DNA of 64,000 nt from Actinomycetota bacterium (GTDB lineage Bacteria > Actinomycetota > Nitriliruptoria > Nitriliruptorales > JAHWKO01): the NCBI GenBank assembly GCA_019347675.1, contig JAHWKW010000012.1, positions 21,492 to 85,491 on the forward strand. The letters are read 5' to 3'. The notes beneath the pieces were generated by a model, which did no database searches, was not told where the DNA came from, and saw only the letters and a list, made by a program, of their open reading frames with translations. Numbering within the stretch: the first letter of the stretch is position 1; every line of letters starts with the position of its first letter. Positions 8,793 through 17,267 of the stretch are shown here, one piece after another. The position numbers were made by a program, and so were the translations under genes.

Positions 8793-9766
8793 CCGACGAG
8801 ACGGGGGTCACCGTGGCAGAGCGCGAGGTTCGTCGCTCGCACGAGATGCCGTTGTCGTCGGCCGCTCTGGGCTACCTCGACCACCTGCGTGTCGAGCGTG
8901 GCCTGGCAACCAACACGCTGGCGGCCTACCGCCGTGATCTGCGCCTGTACGCCCGGTACCTGACCGACCGCGGGATCGCCGGGCCCCTCGCGGTCGCCGC
9001 CGACGACGTCGAGGGCTTTGTTGCGTGGCTACGCGAGCAGACGACCAGCAACGGCCGCCCGTACGCGTCGTCATCGGTGGCCCGAGCGGTGGTCGCGGTC
9101 CGGGGGCTCTACCGCTTCCTGGCACGTGAAGGGCTGGCTGACGACGACGTCGCCGCCGCTGCGCTCGACGTGCCGTCGCCTCCCCGGCCGCTCCCCAAGG
9201 CGCTGAGCGTCGAGCACGTCGAGCGCCTGATCGGGGCGGTGTCGGGTGCCGATCCTCGAGCGCTGCGCGACCGGGCCATGCTCGAGCTGCTGTACTCGTG
9301 TGGGCTGCGCATCGGGGAGCTCGTCGGGGCCGACGTCGACGACGTCGACCCGGTTGAACGTTCGGTCATCGTGACCGGGAAGGGGGCCAAGACCCGGGTC
9401 GTACCCTTCGGGACAGCGGCCGCAGCTGCGTTGGACGCCTGGCTCGTCCGCGGCCGAACAGCGATCACGCCACAGACGCCAGCCCTCCTCGTGAACCTCC
9501 GGGGTGGCCGTCTGACGCGCCAGGGGGCGTGGAAGATCGTCAAGCGCCACGCCGACGTGGCCGGGGTCGCCGGTACGGTGTCACCACACACCCTTCGCCA
9601 CTCGTTCGCGACGCACCTGCTCGACGGCGGCGCTGACGTCCGGGTGGTGCAGGAGCTACTCGGCCACGCGCACGTCACGACGACCCAGATCTACACGCTC
9701 GTGAGCCGCGAGCGACTGCGGCAGGTCTACGACCAGGCACATCCCCGTGCCAGGCGGACCGGCTGA
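8789..9766 (+). CDS. xerD: Tyrosine recombinase XerD
   Basis: The 325-residue protein has the SAM-like N-terminal core-binding domain (about residues 25-110) and the catalytic domain. The tyrosine recombinase residues are visible: Arg in CGLRIGEL (about 173), Lys in GKGAKTR, HTLRH (about 267), LGHAHVTTTQIY with the nucleophilic Tyr near 301. Length and spacing fit XerC/XerD, which resolves chromosome dimers at dif with FtsK. The neighbourhood with parA, scpA and scpB supports a chromosome-segregation role and not a phage integrase. GTG 8789 overlaps the ald stop. Confidence 0.93.
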   Translation: MTDETGVTVAEREVRRSHEMPLSSAALGYLDHLRVERGLATNTLAAYRRDLRLYARYLTDRGIAGPLAVAADDVEGFVAWLREQTTSNGRPYASSSVARAVVAVRGLYRFLAREGLADDDVAAAALDVPSPPRPLPKALSVEHVERLIGAVSGADPRALRDRAMLELLYSCGLRIGELVGADVDDVDPVERSVIVTGKGAKTRVVPFGTAAAAALDAWLVRGRTAITPQTPALLVNLRGGRLTRQGAWKIVKRHADVAGVAGTVSPHTLRHSFATHLLDGGADVRVVQELLGHAHVTTTQIYTLVSRERLRQVYDQAHPRARRTG

Positions 9767-9791
9767 CCGCACGACGACGGAAGGTCGACCG

Positions 9792-10145
9792 ATGGACCAG
9801 GAGATGCTCGACCGGCTCCGCAAGCAGCTGGACGAGGAGCGCGAGCAGCAACTGTCCCAGCTGGAGACGTACGGCGCCGACCCCTACGGGGAGGCGGTCC
9901 GTGACCTCGGCGGGGCGGAGGAGGGGTTCGCTGACTCTGCGCAGGTCACCGAGCAGCGAAGCGAAGCCCTGGCCCACATCGACAACGCTCGCAACCGCCT
10001 CCAGCAGGTCGATGAAGCACTCGCTCGCATGGACGCGGGCACGTACGGGATCTGCGTCGAGTGTGGTGAGGAGATCGCGCCGGCGCGGCTCGAGGCTCGT
10101 CCGCTGTCGATCCGGTGCGTCGAGTGCGCCGCGCGTTCGGAGTGA
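9792..10145 (+). CDS. DksA/TraR-type zinc-finger protein
   Basis: ATG 9792 is favoured over a longer overlap with xerD because GGAAGG (9779-9784) lies 7 bases upstream. The 117-residue product has an N-terminal coiled-coil region rich in Glu/Gln (LRKQLDEEREQQLSQLE) and a C-terminal C4 zinc finger, CVEC-x17-CVEC, with the usual GTYGICVECGEEI context. DksA/TraR proteins reach into the RNA polymerase secondary channel and tune initiation; many actinobacterial members are uncharacterised. The DksA tip motif cannot be confirmed by eye. Confidence 0.88.
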   Translation: MDQEMLDRLRKQLDEEREQQLSQLETYGADPYGEAVRDLGGAEEGFADSAQVTEQRSEALAHIDNARNRLQQVDEALARMDAGTYGICVECGEEIAPARLEARPLSIRCVECAARSE

Positions 10146-10151
10146 CCCGCC

Positions 10152-10166
10152 GGCGGGCGGCCCGCC
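10152..10166 (+). terminator. GC-rich hairpin after the DksA-like gene
   Basis: GGCGGG-CGG-CCCGCC forms a 6-bp stem with a 3-base loop a few bases behind the stop codon. There is no U-run, so it may be an attenuating hairpin only. Confidence 0.3.
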
Positions 10167-10370
10167 TCGGTCGACGCGAGTGGCATCGGCTGCCGACGTG
10201 TCGCGTGGTGTGCGGTCAACGGACGCCGGTGCGCGGGACATCGCGGCGGGCTAGCGGAGCAGCGACCCGCCGAGTTACGGTCGCCCGCCTGTCGACGAGC
10301 CGCTGTAGCGAGATGTCGACACGTGGATGCGTCGACGGATCGATCGGGCGGCGTGCGAGGAGCGCACAGC

Positions 10371-11291
10371 GTGGATGAACACCCGCGTGCCGACAACCGG
10401 CGGCCCGAGGAGCCAGCATGGCCAGCGACAAGGCAGCCACAGGCGTCCGACCCCGATGCGTCGACGCCGCAGGGTCGGCCAGTGGTTGCTCCCGGTGGAG
10501 GCTCTTCGGTGCGTCGCCCAGCCCGGGTGATCGCCTTCGCCAACCAGAAGGGCGGGGTGGGGAAGACCACGACCGTGATCAACCTCGGTGCCGCGCTGGC
10601 AGAGTTGGGCAACCGAGTCCTCCTGGTTGACATGGACCCGCAGGGGTCGTTGGGCGTCGGGCTTGGCGCGGAGCCGCACGCGCTCGACGCCACGGTGTAC
10701 AACCTCCTCCTGTCGGACGGCACCACCCCCGACGAGGTGGTGTGTGCCACCGCGATCGACCGGTTGCATCTCCTGCCGGCGAACATCGACCTCGCCGCCG
10801 CGGACATGCAACTGGTGCAGGAGGTGGCACGGGAACAGAGCCTGCGGCGCGTGACCGATCGGCTGCGCTACCGCTACGACTTCATCCTGATCGACTGCCC
10901 ACCCAGCCTCGGACTGCTGACCATCAACGCGCTCACCGCGGCCGACGGCGTGATGATCCCACTGGAGTGCGAATACTTCGCGCTGCGCGGCATGACCTTG
11001 CTGATGAACACGATCACGAAGGTCAAGGAACGCCTTAACCCTGAACTAGAGATTCAGGGTATCCTGCCGACGTTGCTGGACGCCCGGACGCTCCATGCCA
11101 GGGAAGTCCTGGAAAGAGTGCATCAAGCGTTCGGGGACCTGGTGTTCAAGAGCACCGTCCCGAAGACGATCCGGTTCGCTGAGGCGCCGGTCGCCGGTGA
11201 ATCCATCCTGACGTACGCGCCCAGCACCAAGGGCGCTGACGCGTACCGTGACCTGGCCCGGGAGATCCTGTCGCGTGAACCGGCGAGCTAG
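10371..11291 (+). CDS. parA: ParA/Soj-family ATPase
   Basis: GTG 10371 is chosen because GAGGAG (10357-10362) stands 8 bases upstream; an upstream GTG at 10323 lacks this. The product has a disordered N-terminal tail of about 45 residues, then the deviant Walker A motif KGGVGKTTTVINL, the LVDMDPQGS switch and LIDCPPSLGLLTINAL. These place it among ParA-type partition ATPases. No parB follows; instead a small ribbon-helix-helix-like gene and scpA/scpB do, as at the second parA locus of mycobacteria. It is likely an orphan ParA with a segregation or positioning role. Confidence 0.93.
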   Translation: MDEHPRADNRRPEEPAWPATRQPQASDPDASTPQGRPVVAPGGGSSVRRPARVIAFANQKGGVGKTTTVINLGAALAELGNRVLLVDMDPQGSLGVGLGAEPHALDATVYNLLLSDGTTPDEVVCATAIDRLHLLPANIDLAAADMQLVQEVAREQSLRRVTDRLRYRYDFILIDCPPSLGLLTINALTAADGVMIPLECEYFALRGMTLLMNTITKVKERLNPELEIQGILPTLLDARTLHAREVLERVHQAFGDLVFKSTVPKTIRFAEAPVAGESILTYAPSTKGADAYRDLAREILSREPAS

Positions 11292-11526
11292 CCCGACGTC
11301 GCCGTCGATCGGGACGGCCAACGGGCGGACGAGCCACGATGCCAAGATCACGGTCTACCTCACCCAGCAGGAGCTACTGGACCTCGAGCAGGCCCGGCTC
11401 CGGCTGCGCGGCGAGTTCGGGATCTCGGTCGACCGCGGCCGCATCGTCCGCGAGGCGATCGCTGCTCTCCTCGCCGATCTGCACGCGACTGGTCCGGACT
11501 CCGCGATCGTCCGGGAGCTGACCTGA
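11275..11526 (+). CDS. Small ribbon-helix-helix-like protein, possible ParA partner
   Basis: GTG 11275 overlaps the parA end by 17 bases and gives an 83-residue product. The core KITVYLTQQELLDLEQARLRL followed by a helix and IVREAIAALLADL looks like a ribbon-helix-helix (CopG/Arc-like) fold: one beta strand and two helices, with the strand expected to form the DNA-binding sheet in a dimer. The first 20 residues are polar and likely flexible. Given the tight overlap, it may replace ParB as partner of the orphan ParA; that is inference. Function is otherwise unknown. Confidence 0.7.
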   Translation: MNRRASPTSPSIGTANGRTSHDAKITVYLTQQELLDLEQARLRLRGEFGISVDRGRIVREAIAALLADLHATGPDSAIVRELT

Positions 11527-11650
11527 TCGTCGACACGGGCCCGGCGGGTACTCGACCGCCGGGAGCCACCTGACTACCCTCCGGCCGACTTCGTCGCGCC
11601 GGGAGGTCCTCCTGCGACGCCGCCCCGACCTGCCCGCGCCATCCGCCTGT

Positions 11651-12505
11651 GTGGCGGTGGACGGTGGCGTGGCCGCGCCGCAGGGATCGGCGGGGGACGG
11701 CTACCACGTTCGACTCGAGGTGTTCGAGGGGCCCTTCGACCTGCTGCTGCAGTTGATCGCCCGCCGGAAGCTGGACGTCTCCGAGGTCGACCTCGCCGAC
11801 ATCACCACGGACTTCCTGGCCCACCTGCGGCTGGACAGCGACGATCCCGCGCTGGACCTCGACGGCGCCACGCGGTTCCTGGTCGTGGCCGCAACCCTGA
11901 TCGAGCTGAAGGCCGCGCGGCTGCTCCCCGCCGAGGAGCGAGCCGAACTCGACGATCTCCTCGCTGACGCACGTGACGTCCTGTACGCGCGGCTGCTGGA
12001 GTACCGGGCCTTCCGCGAAGCCGGCCGGCAGCTGGTGGATCGGCTCGACGCCAACCGTGGCTTCGCCGGTCGCCACGTCCGGCTCGAACCTCGCTTCGCC
12101 GGGTTGGTCCCGGAGGTGGAGCTGGCCGTCGATCCGTCCGCGCTGGCTGCGATCGCGGCGGCCGCGCTGGGGTCCCGGGGTGAGGACCGCGTCAACGTCA
12201 GCCACCTGCGGGTGGCGGTCGTGACCCTGGAAGAAGCCGCCGGCCGGCTCCTGGACCGCCTGACGGCGCCGGGCGAACGGACGTCGTTCCGTACGGTCGT
12301 GGCCGGTCTGTCGCGGACGGAGCGGGTCGTGCACTTCCTTGCGGTCCTCGAGCTGTTCAAGCTCGGCCACCTACAGCTGCACCAGCCGGCGGCTTCGGGA
12401 GCGCTCACGTTGGAGCGACGTGCCGGTGGCGGCGATCTCTCGGCCGTGTCCGCCGCCGCGCCCCAGGCCACCGACCAGCCTGCGACCGAGGCCCGGAGCA
12501 CGTGA
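11651..12505 (+). CDS. scpA: Segregation and condensation protein A
   Basis: The 284-residue product shows the kleisin features of ScpA: VRLEVFEGPFDLLLQLI near the N-terminus, RKLDVSEVDLADIT, the FLVVAATLIELKAARLLP helix and a C-terminal winged-helix region with FLAVLELFKLGHLQL. ScpA bridges the SMC ATPase heads and binds ScpB. GTG 11651 is used; GTG 11657 and 11669 are nearby alternatives. The scpB start overlaps the stop. A low-complexity tail of about 30 residues follows the last helix. Confidence 0.95.
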   Translation: MAVDGGVAAPQGSAGDGYHVRLEVFEGPFDLLLQLIARRKLDVSEVDLADITTDFLAHLRLDSDDPALDLDGATRFLVVAATLIELKAARLLPAEERAELDDLLADARDVLYARLLEYRAFREAGRQLVDRLDANRGFAGRHVRLEPRFAGLVPEVELAVDPSALAAIAAAALGSRGEDRVNVSHLRVAVVTLEEAAGRLLDRLTAPGERTSFRTVVAGLSRTERVVHFLAVLELFKLGHLQLHQPAASGALTLERRAGGGDLSAVSAAAPQATDQPATEARST

Positions 12506-13422
12506 CGCACGAGGACGCCATGGAACACGTCAGCCGCCAGGCGCTCGAGGCGATCCTGTTCGTCGTCGACGAGCCGGTCGACGTCTCGACCCTCAGCCAG
12601 GTGTTGGAGGTGGGCCGGGCGGAGGTCGAGGCAGCGTTGCGCGCCCTCGCGGAGCGGCTACGCGACGAGCGGCGCGGCTTCGTCCTGCGGGAGGTCGGCG
12701 GCGGCTGGCGGCTGTACACCGCGCCCGCGGCTGCGCCGTACGTCGAGCGGTGGGTGCTGGCCGGCCGGAGCGGACGTCTCACGCAGGCGGCGCTCGAGAC
12801 GCTCGCGGTGATCGCGTACAAGCAGCCCATCTCGCGGCAGGAGATCGGCGAGATCCGCGGCGTCAACCCCGACGGGGCCGTCCGCACGTTGCTGGGACGG
12901 GGCCTGGTCGAGGAGGTCGGTCGCGACCCCGGTCCCGGGCGCGCGGTCCTCTACGGCACCACCACGGCGTTCCTGGAGAAGGTCGGTCTCAGCGGCCTCG
13001 ACGCATTGCCCCCTCTGACGGACTTCCTCCCCGAGGGTCCCGCTCCCGACGAGCCTTCCGACCCGGTCGACCTGCGGGCAGCGCGGCAGCGGCTGCAGGC
13101 GGGGCGCGACCTGGTCACGGCAGGGCGGCCGCGGTGGGAACCGGGCGCCGGAGGCGAGCAGGGCGCGGACGCCGAGGATGCTCCCGCACGCTCGGAGCCG
13201 GACGCGGCCGGCGGCAGGCGCGATCCAGCCCAGGACATGGACGCCCAGGACATGGACGCCCAGGACATGGACGCCCAGGACATGGACGCCCGGGAGATGG
13301 ATGACCTGACAGCCGCGCTCGATCGCGCGACCCGCAACGCCGTGGCGGCGCTCGAGCATGCCGTGAGCTCCGCCCAGGAGCACGGGGAGGGCGCCCGTGG
13401 CGACGAGGACCTGATCCCGTGA
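12502..13422 (+). CDS. scpB: Segregation and condensation protein B with repeat tail
   Basis: Residues 8-180 form the two winged-helix domains typical of ScpB, with ALEAILFVVDEPV, GFVLREVGGGWRLYT, LETLAVIAYKQPISRQEIGE and the GRGLVEEVGRD segment. ScpB dimers stabilise the SMC-ScpA complex. The protein is longer than usual (306 residues): about 110 extra C-terminal residues are acidic and polar and contain four exact AQDMD repeats from a 15-bp tandem DNA repeat. The tail may be disordered. GTG 12502 and the downstream start both overlap neighbours by four bases. Confidence 0.93.
   Translation: MTHEDAMEHVSRQALEAILFVVDEPVDVSTLSQVLEVGRAEVEAALRALAERLRDERRGFVLREVGGGWRLYTAPAAAPYVERWVLAGRSGRLTQAALETLAVIAYKQPISRQEIGEIRGVNPDGAVRTLLGRGLVEEVGRDPGPGRAVLYGTTTAFLEKVGLSGLDALPPLTDFLPEGPAPDEPSDPVDLRAARQRLQAGRDLVTAGRPRWEPGAGGEQGADAEDAPARSEPDAAGGRRDPAQDMDAQDMDAQDMDAQDMDAREMDDLTAALDRATRNAVAALEHAVSSAQEHGEGARGDEDLIP
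13231..13290 (+). repeat. 15-bp tandem repeat inside scpB
   Basis: CAGGACATGGACGCC occurs four times without change, followed by a diverged fifth unit (13291-13305). It keeps the frame and codes QDMDA units in the ScpB tail. Exact copies suggest recent slippage or ongoing copy-number change. Confidence 0.95.
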
Positions 13423-14177
13423 GCGAGCAGCGGCTGCAGAAGGTGCTGGCCGCTGCCGGAATCGGGTCGCGGCGCGCCTGCGAGGACCTGATCGCTCAGG
13501 GGAGGGTCACGGTCGACGGGGACGTCGCCGAGCTCGGGCGGAAAGTCGACCCAGCGACCGCCGACGTCCGCGTCGACGCCGAGCGGGTCAACGTCAACCC
13601 GGAGCGGGTGTACGTGATGCTGAACAAGCCGCGTGGGGTCGTGACGACCGCCGACGATCCGCAGGGACGGCCGACGGTGTTCGATCTGGTCGACCTTCCC
13701 CAGCGCCTGTTCAGCGTTGGTCGTCTGGACATGGACAGCGAGGGGTTGCTGCTGCTGACCAACCATGGCGACCTCGCGCACGCTCTCACCCACCCCTCGT
13801 ACGAGGTGCCGCGGGTCTACGTCGCCCAGGTCCAGGGAACGCCGGGGAGCAGTCACCTCTCGGATCTCCAGCGGGGGGTGCAGCTGGAAGATGGGTTCGC
13901 GTCGGCGCGGTCGGCACGCATCCTGGGCGAGGCTCGGGGGAAGGCGCTGGTCGAGGTCACCCTCACCGAGGGCCGCAAACGCGAGGTGCGCCGGATGCTC
14001 GACGCGGTGGGCTTCCCCGTCGAGCGGTTGGCGCGGATCGCGTACGGTGGCGTCGAGCTGGGGGACCTACGGCAAGGTCGCTGGCGGCCGTTGACCCAGG
14101 CGGAGATCGGCCGTCTCTTCGCCGCCGTGGAAGCTGGCCCGCAACCACCTCCCGGGAGTCGACTCTTCTCACGATGA
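13419..14177 (+). CDS. rluB: rRNA pseudouridine synthase, RluB/RsuA family
   Basis: The 252-residue protein begins with an S4 RNA-binding domain (RLQKVLAAAGIGSRRACEDLI) and continues with the RsuA/RluB catalytic domain, including the aspartate motif GRLDMDSEGLLLLTN and MLNKPRGVVTT. The C-terminal KREVRRMLDAVGFPVERLARIAYG is typical. Members isomerise a uridine in 23S or 16S rRNA. The target base cannot be told from sequence; RluB (23S) is the usual assignment for this gene behind scpB. Confidence 0.93.
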   Translation: MSEQRLQKVLAAAGIGSRRACEDLIAQGRVTVDGDVAELGRKVDPATADVRVDAERVNVNPERVYVMLNKPRGVVTTADDPQGRPTVFDLVDLPQRLFSVGRLDMDSEGLLLLTNHGDLAHALTHPSYEVPRVYVAQVQGTPGSSHLSDLQRGVQLEDGFASARSARILGEARGKALVEVTLTEGRKREVRRMLDAVGFPVERLARIAYGGVELGDLRQGRWRPLTQAEIGRLFAAVEAGPQPPPGSRLFSR

Positions 14178-14626
14178 GCCGACGACGAGACGATGGGACA
14201 GATCGACGAGGCGACGATGACTCTCTGGCAGAGCAGGCGTTGAGCACCTCGGCGGACGATGACCGCCGGGTGCGAGCCATCCGAGGGGCCACCACACTGG
14301 ATGCCGACACCCGGGAGCAGGTGATCGCCCGGACCCAGGAGCTGCTGGGCGCCGTGTACGCACGCAACGAACTCCACGAGGAGGACGTGGTCAGCATCGT
14401 GTTCACCGCGACCGAGGACATCTCCAGCGCCTTCCCCGCGGAGGCCGCAAGGGAAGCGGGGATCAGTCACGTGCCCCTGCTGTGCGCTCGAGAGCTCGAG
14501 ATCGACGGCGGCATCGAGCGGTGCATCCGGGTCCTGGTCCACGCATACACCACCAGGCACCGTCGGGAGCTGCGCCACCCCTACCTCCACGGGGCACGCC
14601 AGCTGCGTACGGACCTGCCCGAGTGA
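14174..14626 (+). CDS. aroH: Chorismate mutase, AroH type
   Basis: From about residue 33 the protein matches the trimeric AroH fold: VRAIRGATTLDADTREQV, FTATEDISSAFPAEAAR, HVPLLCARELEIDGG and RCIRVLVHAYT. The RGATT and TEDI motifs, and the late Arg, carry the active-site contacts that convert chorismate to prephenate. The first 32 residues are polar and highly charged; a start farther downstream, such as GTG 14270, cannot be excluded. Its stop overlaps the start of tyrA, which uses its product. Confidence 0.9.
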   Translation: MSRRRDDGTDRRGDDDSLAEQALSTSADDDRRVRAIRGATTLDADTREQVIARTQELLGAVYARNELHEEDVVSIVFTATEDISSAFPAEAAREAGISHVPLLCARELEIDGGIERCIRVLVHAYTTRHRRELRHPYLHGARQLRTDLPE

Positions 14627-15783
14627 CGCCGAGCGTGGCGCGGCACGGACCAGGCGGTGACGGCGGCGGCCACACGCCGTTCCGCCGAGTCGGGATCGTC
14701 GGTTGCGGGTTGATGGGCGGGTCCCTGGCGTTGGCCGCCAGGAGCGTTGCCGACGTGGAGCGGATCGTCGTGACGGACCGCGATCGCGAGGTCCGGCGGG
14801 CGGCGGCCCGACGGGGGCTCGGAGAGGTGGTCACCGAGCCCCAAGCGGTCGCTGCTGGGGCGGACGTCGTGTTCATCGCCGTTCCACTGGAAGAGATTCC
14901 CAAGGTCGCGGCCTCCGTCTGGCCGGTGATGCAGCCGAGCGCCGTTCTGACAGACATTGGGAGCGTCAAGTCTAAAGTTATGGCTGAGGTCGAGGTGTTG
15001 GCCGGCCGCTCCCCCGAGACCGGCCCGGTGTTCATCGGCGGCCACCCGATGGCGGGGAGCGAAAGGGAGGGTCTGGACGGCGCAGATGGAACGGTCTTCC
15101 AGGGGTCCGCATACGTCCTGACTCCGCCGGCGTCCGCGCCGACGGAGGCCTTCAACCGACTGGCGTCGTTCGTGCGGCTCCTGGGCGCGCGCGTCATCGC
15201 GGTGGACGCCGCGACGCATGACCGACTGGTGGGGATCGTCAGTCACCTGCCCCAGGTGGTGGCGTCCGCGTTGATGACGTTCGCTGCCGACACCGCCCGG
15301 GCCGACCCCGGACTCCTGGCGATGGCGGGCGGAGGGTTCCGGGACGTGACACGGGTGGCCGCCAGCAGCCCAGAGCTGTGGACCGGGATCCTGCGGGAGA
15401 ACCGCGAGGCCGTGCTGGACGCGGTGGAGGGGTTCGCGGGGGTGCTGGGCGCGCTGCGCACTGCGCTCGGCGCCGGGGACTGGGCCGCGGTGAGGCAGGC
15501 ACTGGGGGCCGGCCGCGACGCCCGCGCCCTGCTGCCAGGGAAGGCTGTCGACGCGCCGCTGATCGATCTGGTCATCCCGGTCCACGACCGACCCGGGAGC
15601 CTGGCAGCGGTCACGACGGCCCTCGGCGCTGTCGGGATCAACATCGAGGACGTGTCGATGCGCCACGCTGAGGACAGCCCCCGCGGCGCGCTGGTCGTTG
15701 CTGTCGCCGGCGATGACACCGCCGAGCGTGCCAGGCTGGCGCTGGCTGCCCGCGGCTTCGCGAGCCACCTCGAGACACGGTAA
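14623..15783 (+). CDS. tyrA: Prephenate dehydrogenase with C-terminal ACT domain
   Basis: GTG 14623 overlaps the aroH stop. Residues 23-190 hold the Rossmann domain (GIVGCGLMGGSLALA), GSVKSKV and the HPMAGSEREG signature of TyrA; the helical dimerisation domain follows with HDRLVGIVSHLPQ. Residues about 310-385 form an ACT domain (VHDRPGSLAAV, INIEDVSM), the usual site of feedback control by an amino acid. It oxidises prephenate to hydroxyphenylpyruvate in tyrosine synthesis. The bases 14673-14738 inside this gene are also found, inverted and identical, at 7462-7527. Confidence 0.95.
   Translation: MTPSVARHGPGGDGGGHTPFRRVGIVGCGLMGGSLALAARSVADVERIVVTDRDREVRRAAARRGLGEVVTEPQAVAAGADVVFIAVPLEEIPKVAASVWPVMQPSAVLTDIGSVKSKVMAEVEVLAGRSPETGPVFIGGHPMAGSEREGLDGADGTVFQGSAYVLTPPASAPTEAFNRLASFVRLLGARVIAVDAATHDRLVGIVSHLPQVVASALMTFAADTARADPGLLAMAGGGFRDVTRVAASSPELWTGILRENREAVLDAVEGFAGVLGALRTALGAGDWAAVRQALGAGRDARALLPGKAVDAPLIDLVIPVHDRPGSLAAVTTALGAVGINIEDVSMRHAEDSPRGALVVAVAGDDTAERARLALAARGFASHLETR
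14673..14738 (+). repeat. tyrA partner of the 66-bp inverted duplication
   Basis: This in-frame piece of tyrA (about codons 17-39, covering the nucleotide-binding Gly loop) is the apparent source of the inverted copy at 7462-7527. All 66 bases match. Confidence 0.9.
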
Positions 15784-15920
15784 GCGCCGCACGGTCGCAG
15801 GCTGGTTGGCGCAGATGCAGCTGGTGTTCTCGGGGGTGGATAGCGGTAGTGACTTCAGCGCCGGCGTGGCACCCTCGACGGGTGCGCACTGAGAGCCCAC
15901 ACGGGCCGGCCAACGCAGCC

Positions 15921-17267
15921 ATGACGGTCGCCGACCGTGTTCGCGTGCACCCCGGTCCGCTGACAGGTTCGGTGGTGGTCCCCGGCGACAAGTCGATCAG
16001 TCACCGTGCACTGTTGATCGGGGCGCTGGCGGACGGTGCGGTCAGCGTCAACGGTCTGGCTCCCAGCGGGGATGTCGCGGCCACGGCCGCAGCGCTGCGC
16101 CTGCTGGGAGCAGTGGTCGACGTGAGCGGAAACGACGGCGGCCTGGCTGGCACCGTCACCGGCCCGCTGGTCGAGGCCAGTGACGTCGTCGACTGCGGCA
16201 ACTCCGGGACGGCGATGCGACTGCTCGCCGGGGTCACGGCGGGGATCGAAGGCCTGGCCGTGCTCACCGGGGACGCGTCTCTGCGGCGCCGCCCGATGGA
16301 CCGCGTCGTCGCGCCGCTGCGCGCGATGGGGGCCCGGGTCGACGGCAGGGCCGGCGGGCAGCTCCCACCTGTGGTGGTCCGCGGCGGAGGCCTCCGTGGC
16401 GTTCGCCACGTCAGCCCGGTGGCCAGCGCCCAGGTCAAGTCGGCCGTGCTGCTGGCGGGGCTGCGCGCGGAGGGACCGACCGAGGTCACCAGCCCGGCCC
16501 GCAGCCGGGACCACACGGAGCGGCTGATGACCTATCTGGGTGGCGACGTGACCGTCCGCCATCTGGGTGACGGCCGCGAGGTCGTGGCGCTCCGACCGGG
16601 AGCGTTGCAGCCCCGACCGGTCGGGGTCCCCGGGGATCCGTCGAGCGCTGCGTTCTGGATGGTGGCCGCAGCCGCGGCGATCAACGGCCGTCTCGACGGC
16701 GTTGAGCTTCCTGACCTGTGCGCGAACCCGACGCGCTTGGGGGTCGTCAACGTGCTGCGGGCGATGGGCGCCAGGTTGGAGGTCGATCCGACCGGCGAGG
16801 TCTCGGGCGAACCGCGGGCCGCCGTGCGGGTGTGGCCTTCCGATCTCACCGGCGCCACCGTGGCCGGTTCCGCGGTCGTCGATGCCCTCGACGAGCTCCC
16901 GGTGCTGGCGGTCGCCGGCGCGCTGAGCCGAGACGGTTTCGTCGTCCGCGACGCTGCTGAGCTCCGCGTCAAGGAGAGCGACCGCATCGCAGCGCTCGCA
17001 GCCACGTTCCAGGCCCTCGGCGTCACGATCCACGAGCGCCCCGACGGTTTCGCGGTGCCAGGAGGTCAGCGTCCCGCCGCAGGCACGGTCGATGCCCGGG
17101 GGGATCACCGCATCGCCATGACCGCCTGCGTCGCGGCGACCTACGCCACCGGCCCGGTCGAGGTCCGCGGCTTCGGGTGCGTCGCGACCTCGTACCCCTC
17201 GTTCCTCGAGCACCTGCGCGCACTCGGCGGCACGGTGGAGGTCCTCGACCGGTCGGGTGCCCCGTGA
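15921..17267 (+). CDS. aroA: 3-phosphoshikimate 1-carboxyvinyltransferase (EPSP synthase)
   Basis: The enzyme joins shikimate 3-phosphate and phosphoenolpyruvate in chorismate synthesis. Visible motifs are PGDKSISHRALLIGALA, GNSGTAMRLL, LRRRPMDR, SAQVKSAVLLAGL, GDPSSAAFW, the late DELPVLAVAGA and RVKESDRIAA, and GDHRIAM. ATG 15921 gives 448 residues, close to family length; GTG 15849 would add 24 residues without similarity. It lies behind aroH and tyrA, but 137 bases separate it from tyrA, so it may have its own promoter. The cmk-der start overlaps its stop. Confidence 0.95.
   Translation: MTVADRVRVHPGPLTGSVVVPGDKSISHRALLIGALADGAVSVNGLAPSGDVAATAAALRLLGAVVDVSGNDGGLAGTVTGPLVEASDVVDCGNSGTAMRLLAGVTAGIEGLAVLTGDASLRRRPMDRVVAPLRAMGARVDGRAGGQLPPVVVRGGGLRGVRHVSPVASAQVKSAVLLAGLRAEGPTEVTSPARSRDHTERLMTYLGGDVTVRHLGDGREVVALRPGALQPRPVGVPGDPSSAAFWMVAAAAAINGRLDGVELPDLCANPTRLGVVNVLRAMGARLEVDPTGEVSGEPRAAVRVWPSDLTGATVAGSAVVDALDELPVLAVAGALSRDGFVVRDAAELRVKESDRIAALAATFQALGVTIHERPDGFAVPGGQRPAAGTVDARGDHRIAMTACVAATYATGPVEVRGFGCVATSYPSFLEHLRALGGTVEVLDRSGAP

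Noticed and set aside
11038..11060. Hairpin ACCCTGAA / TTCAGGGT as a regulatory site
   Set aside because: The 8-bp stem is perfect but lies inside the parA coding sequence, far from the gene ends, so a terminator or operator role has no support.
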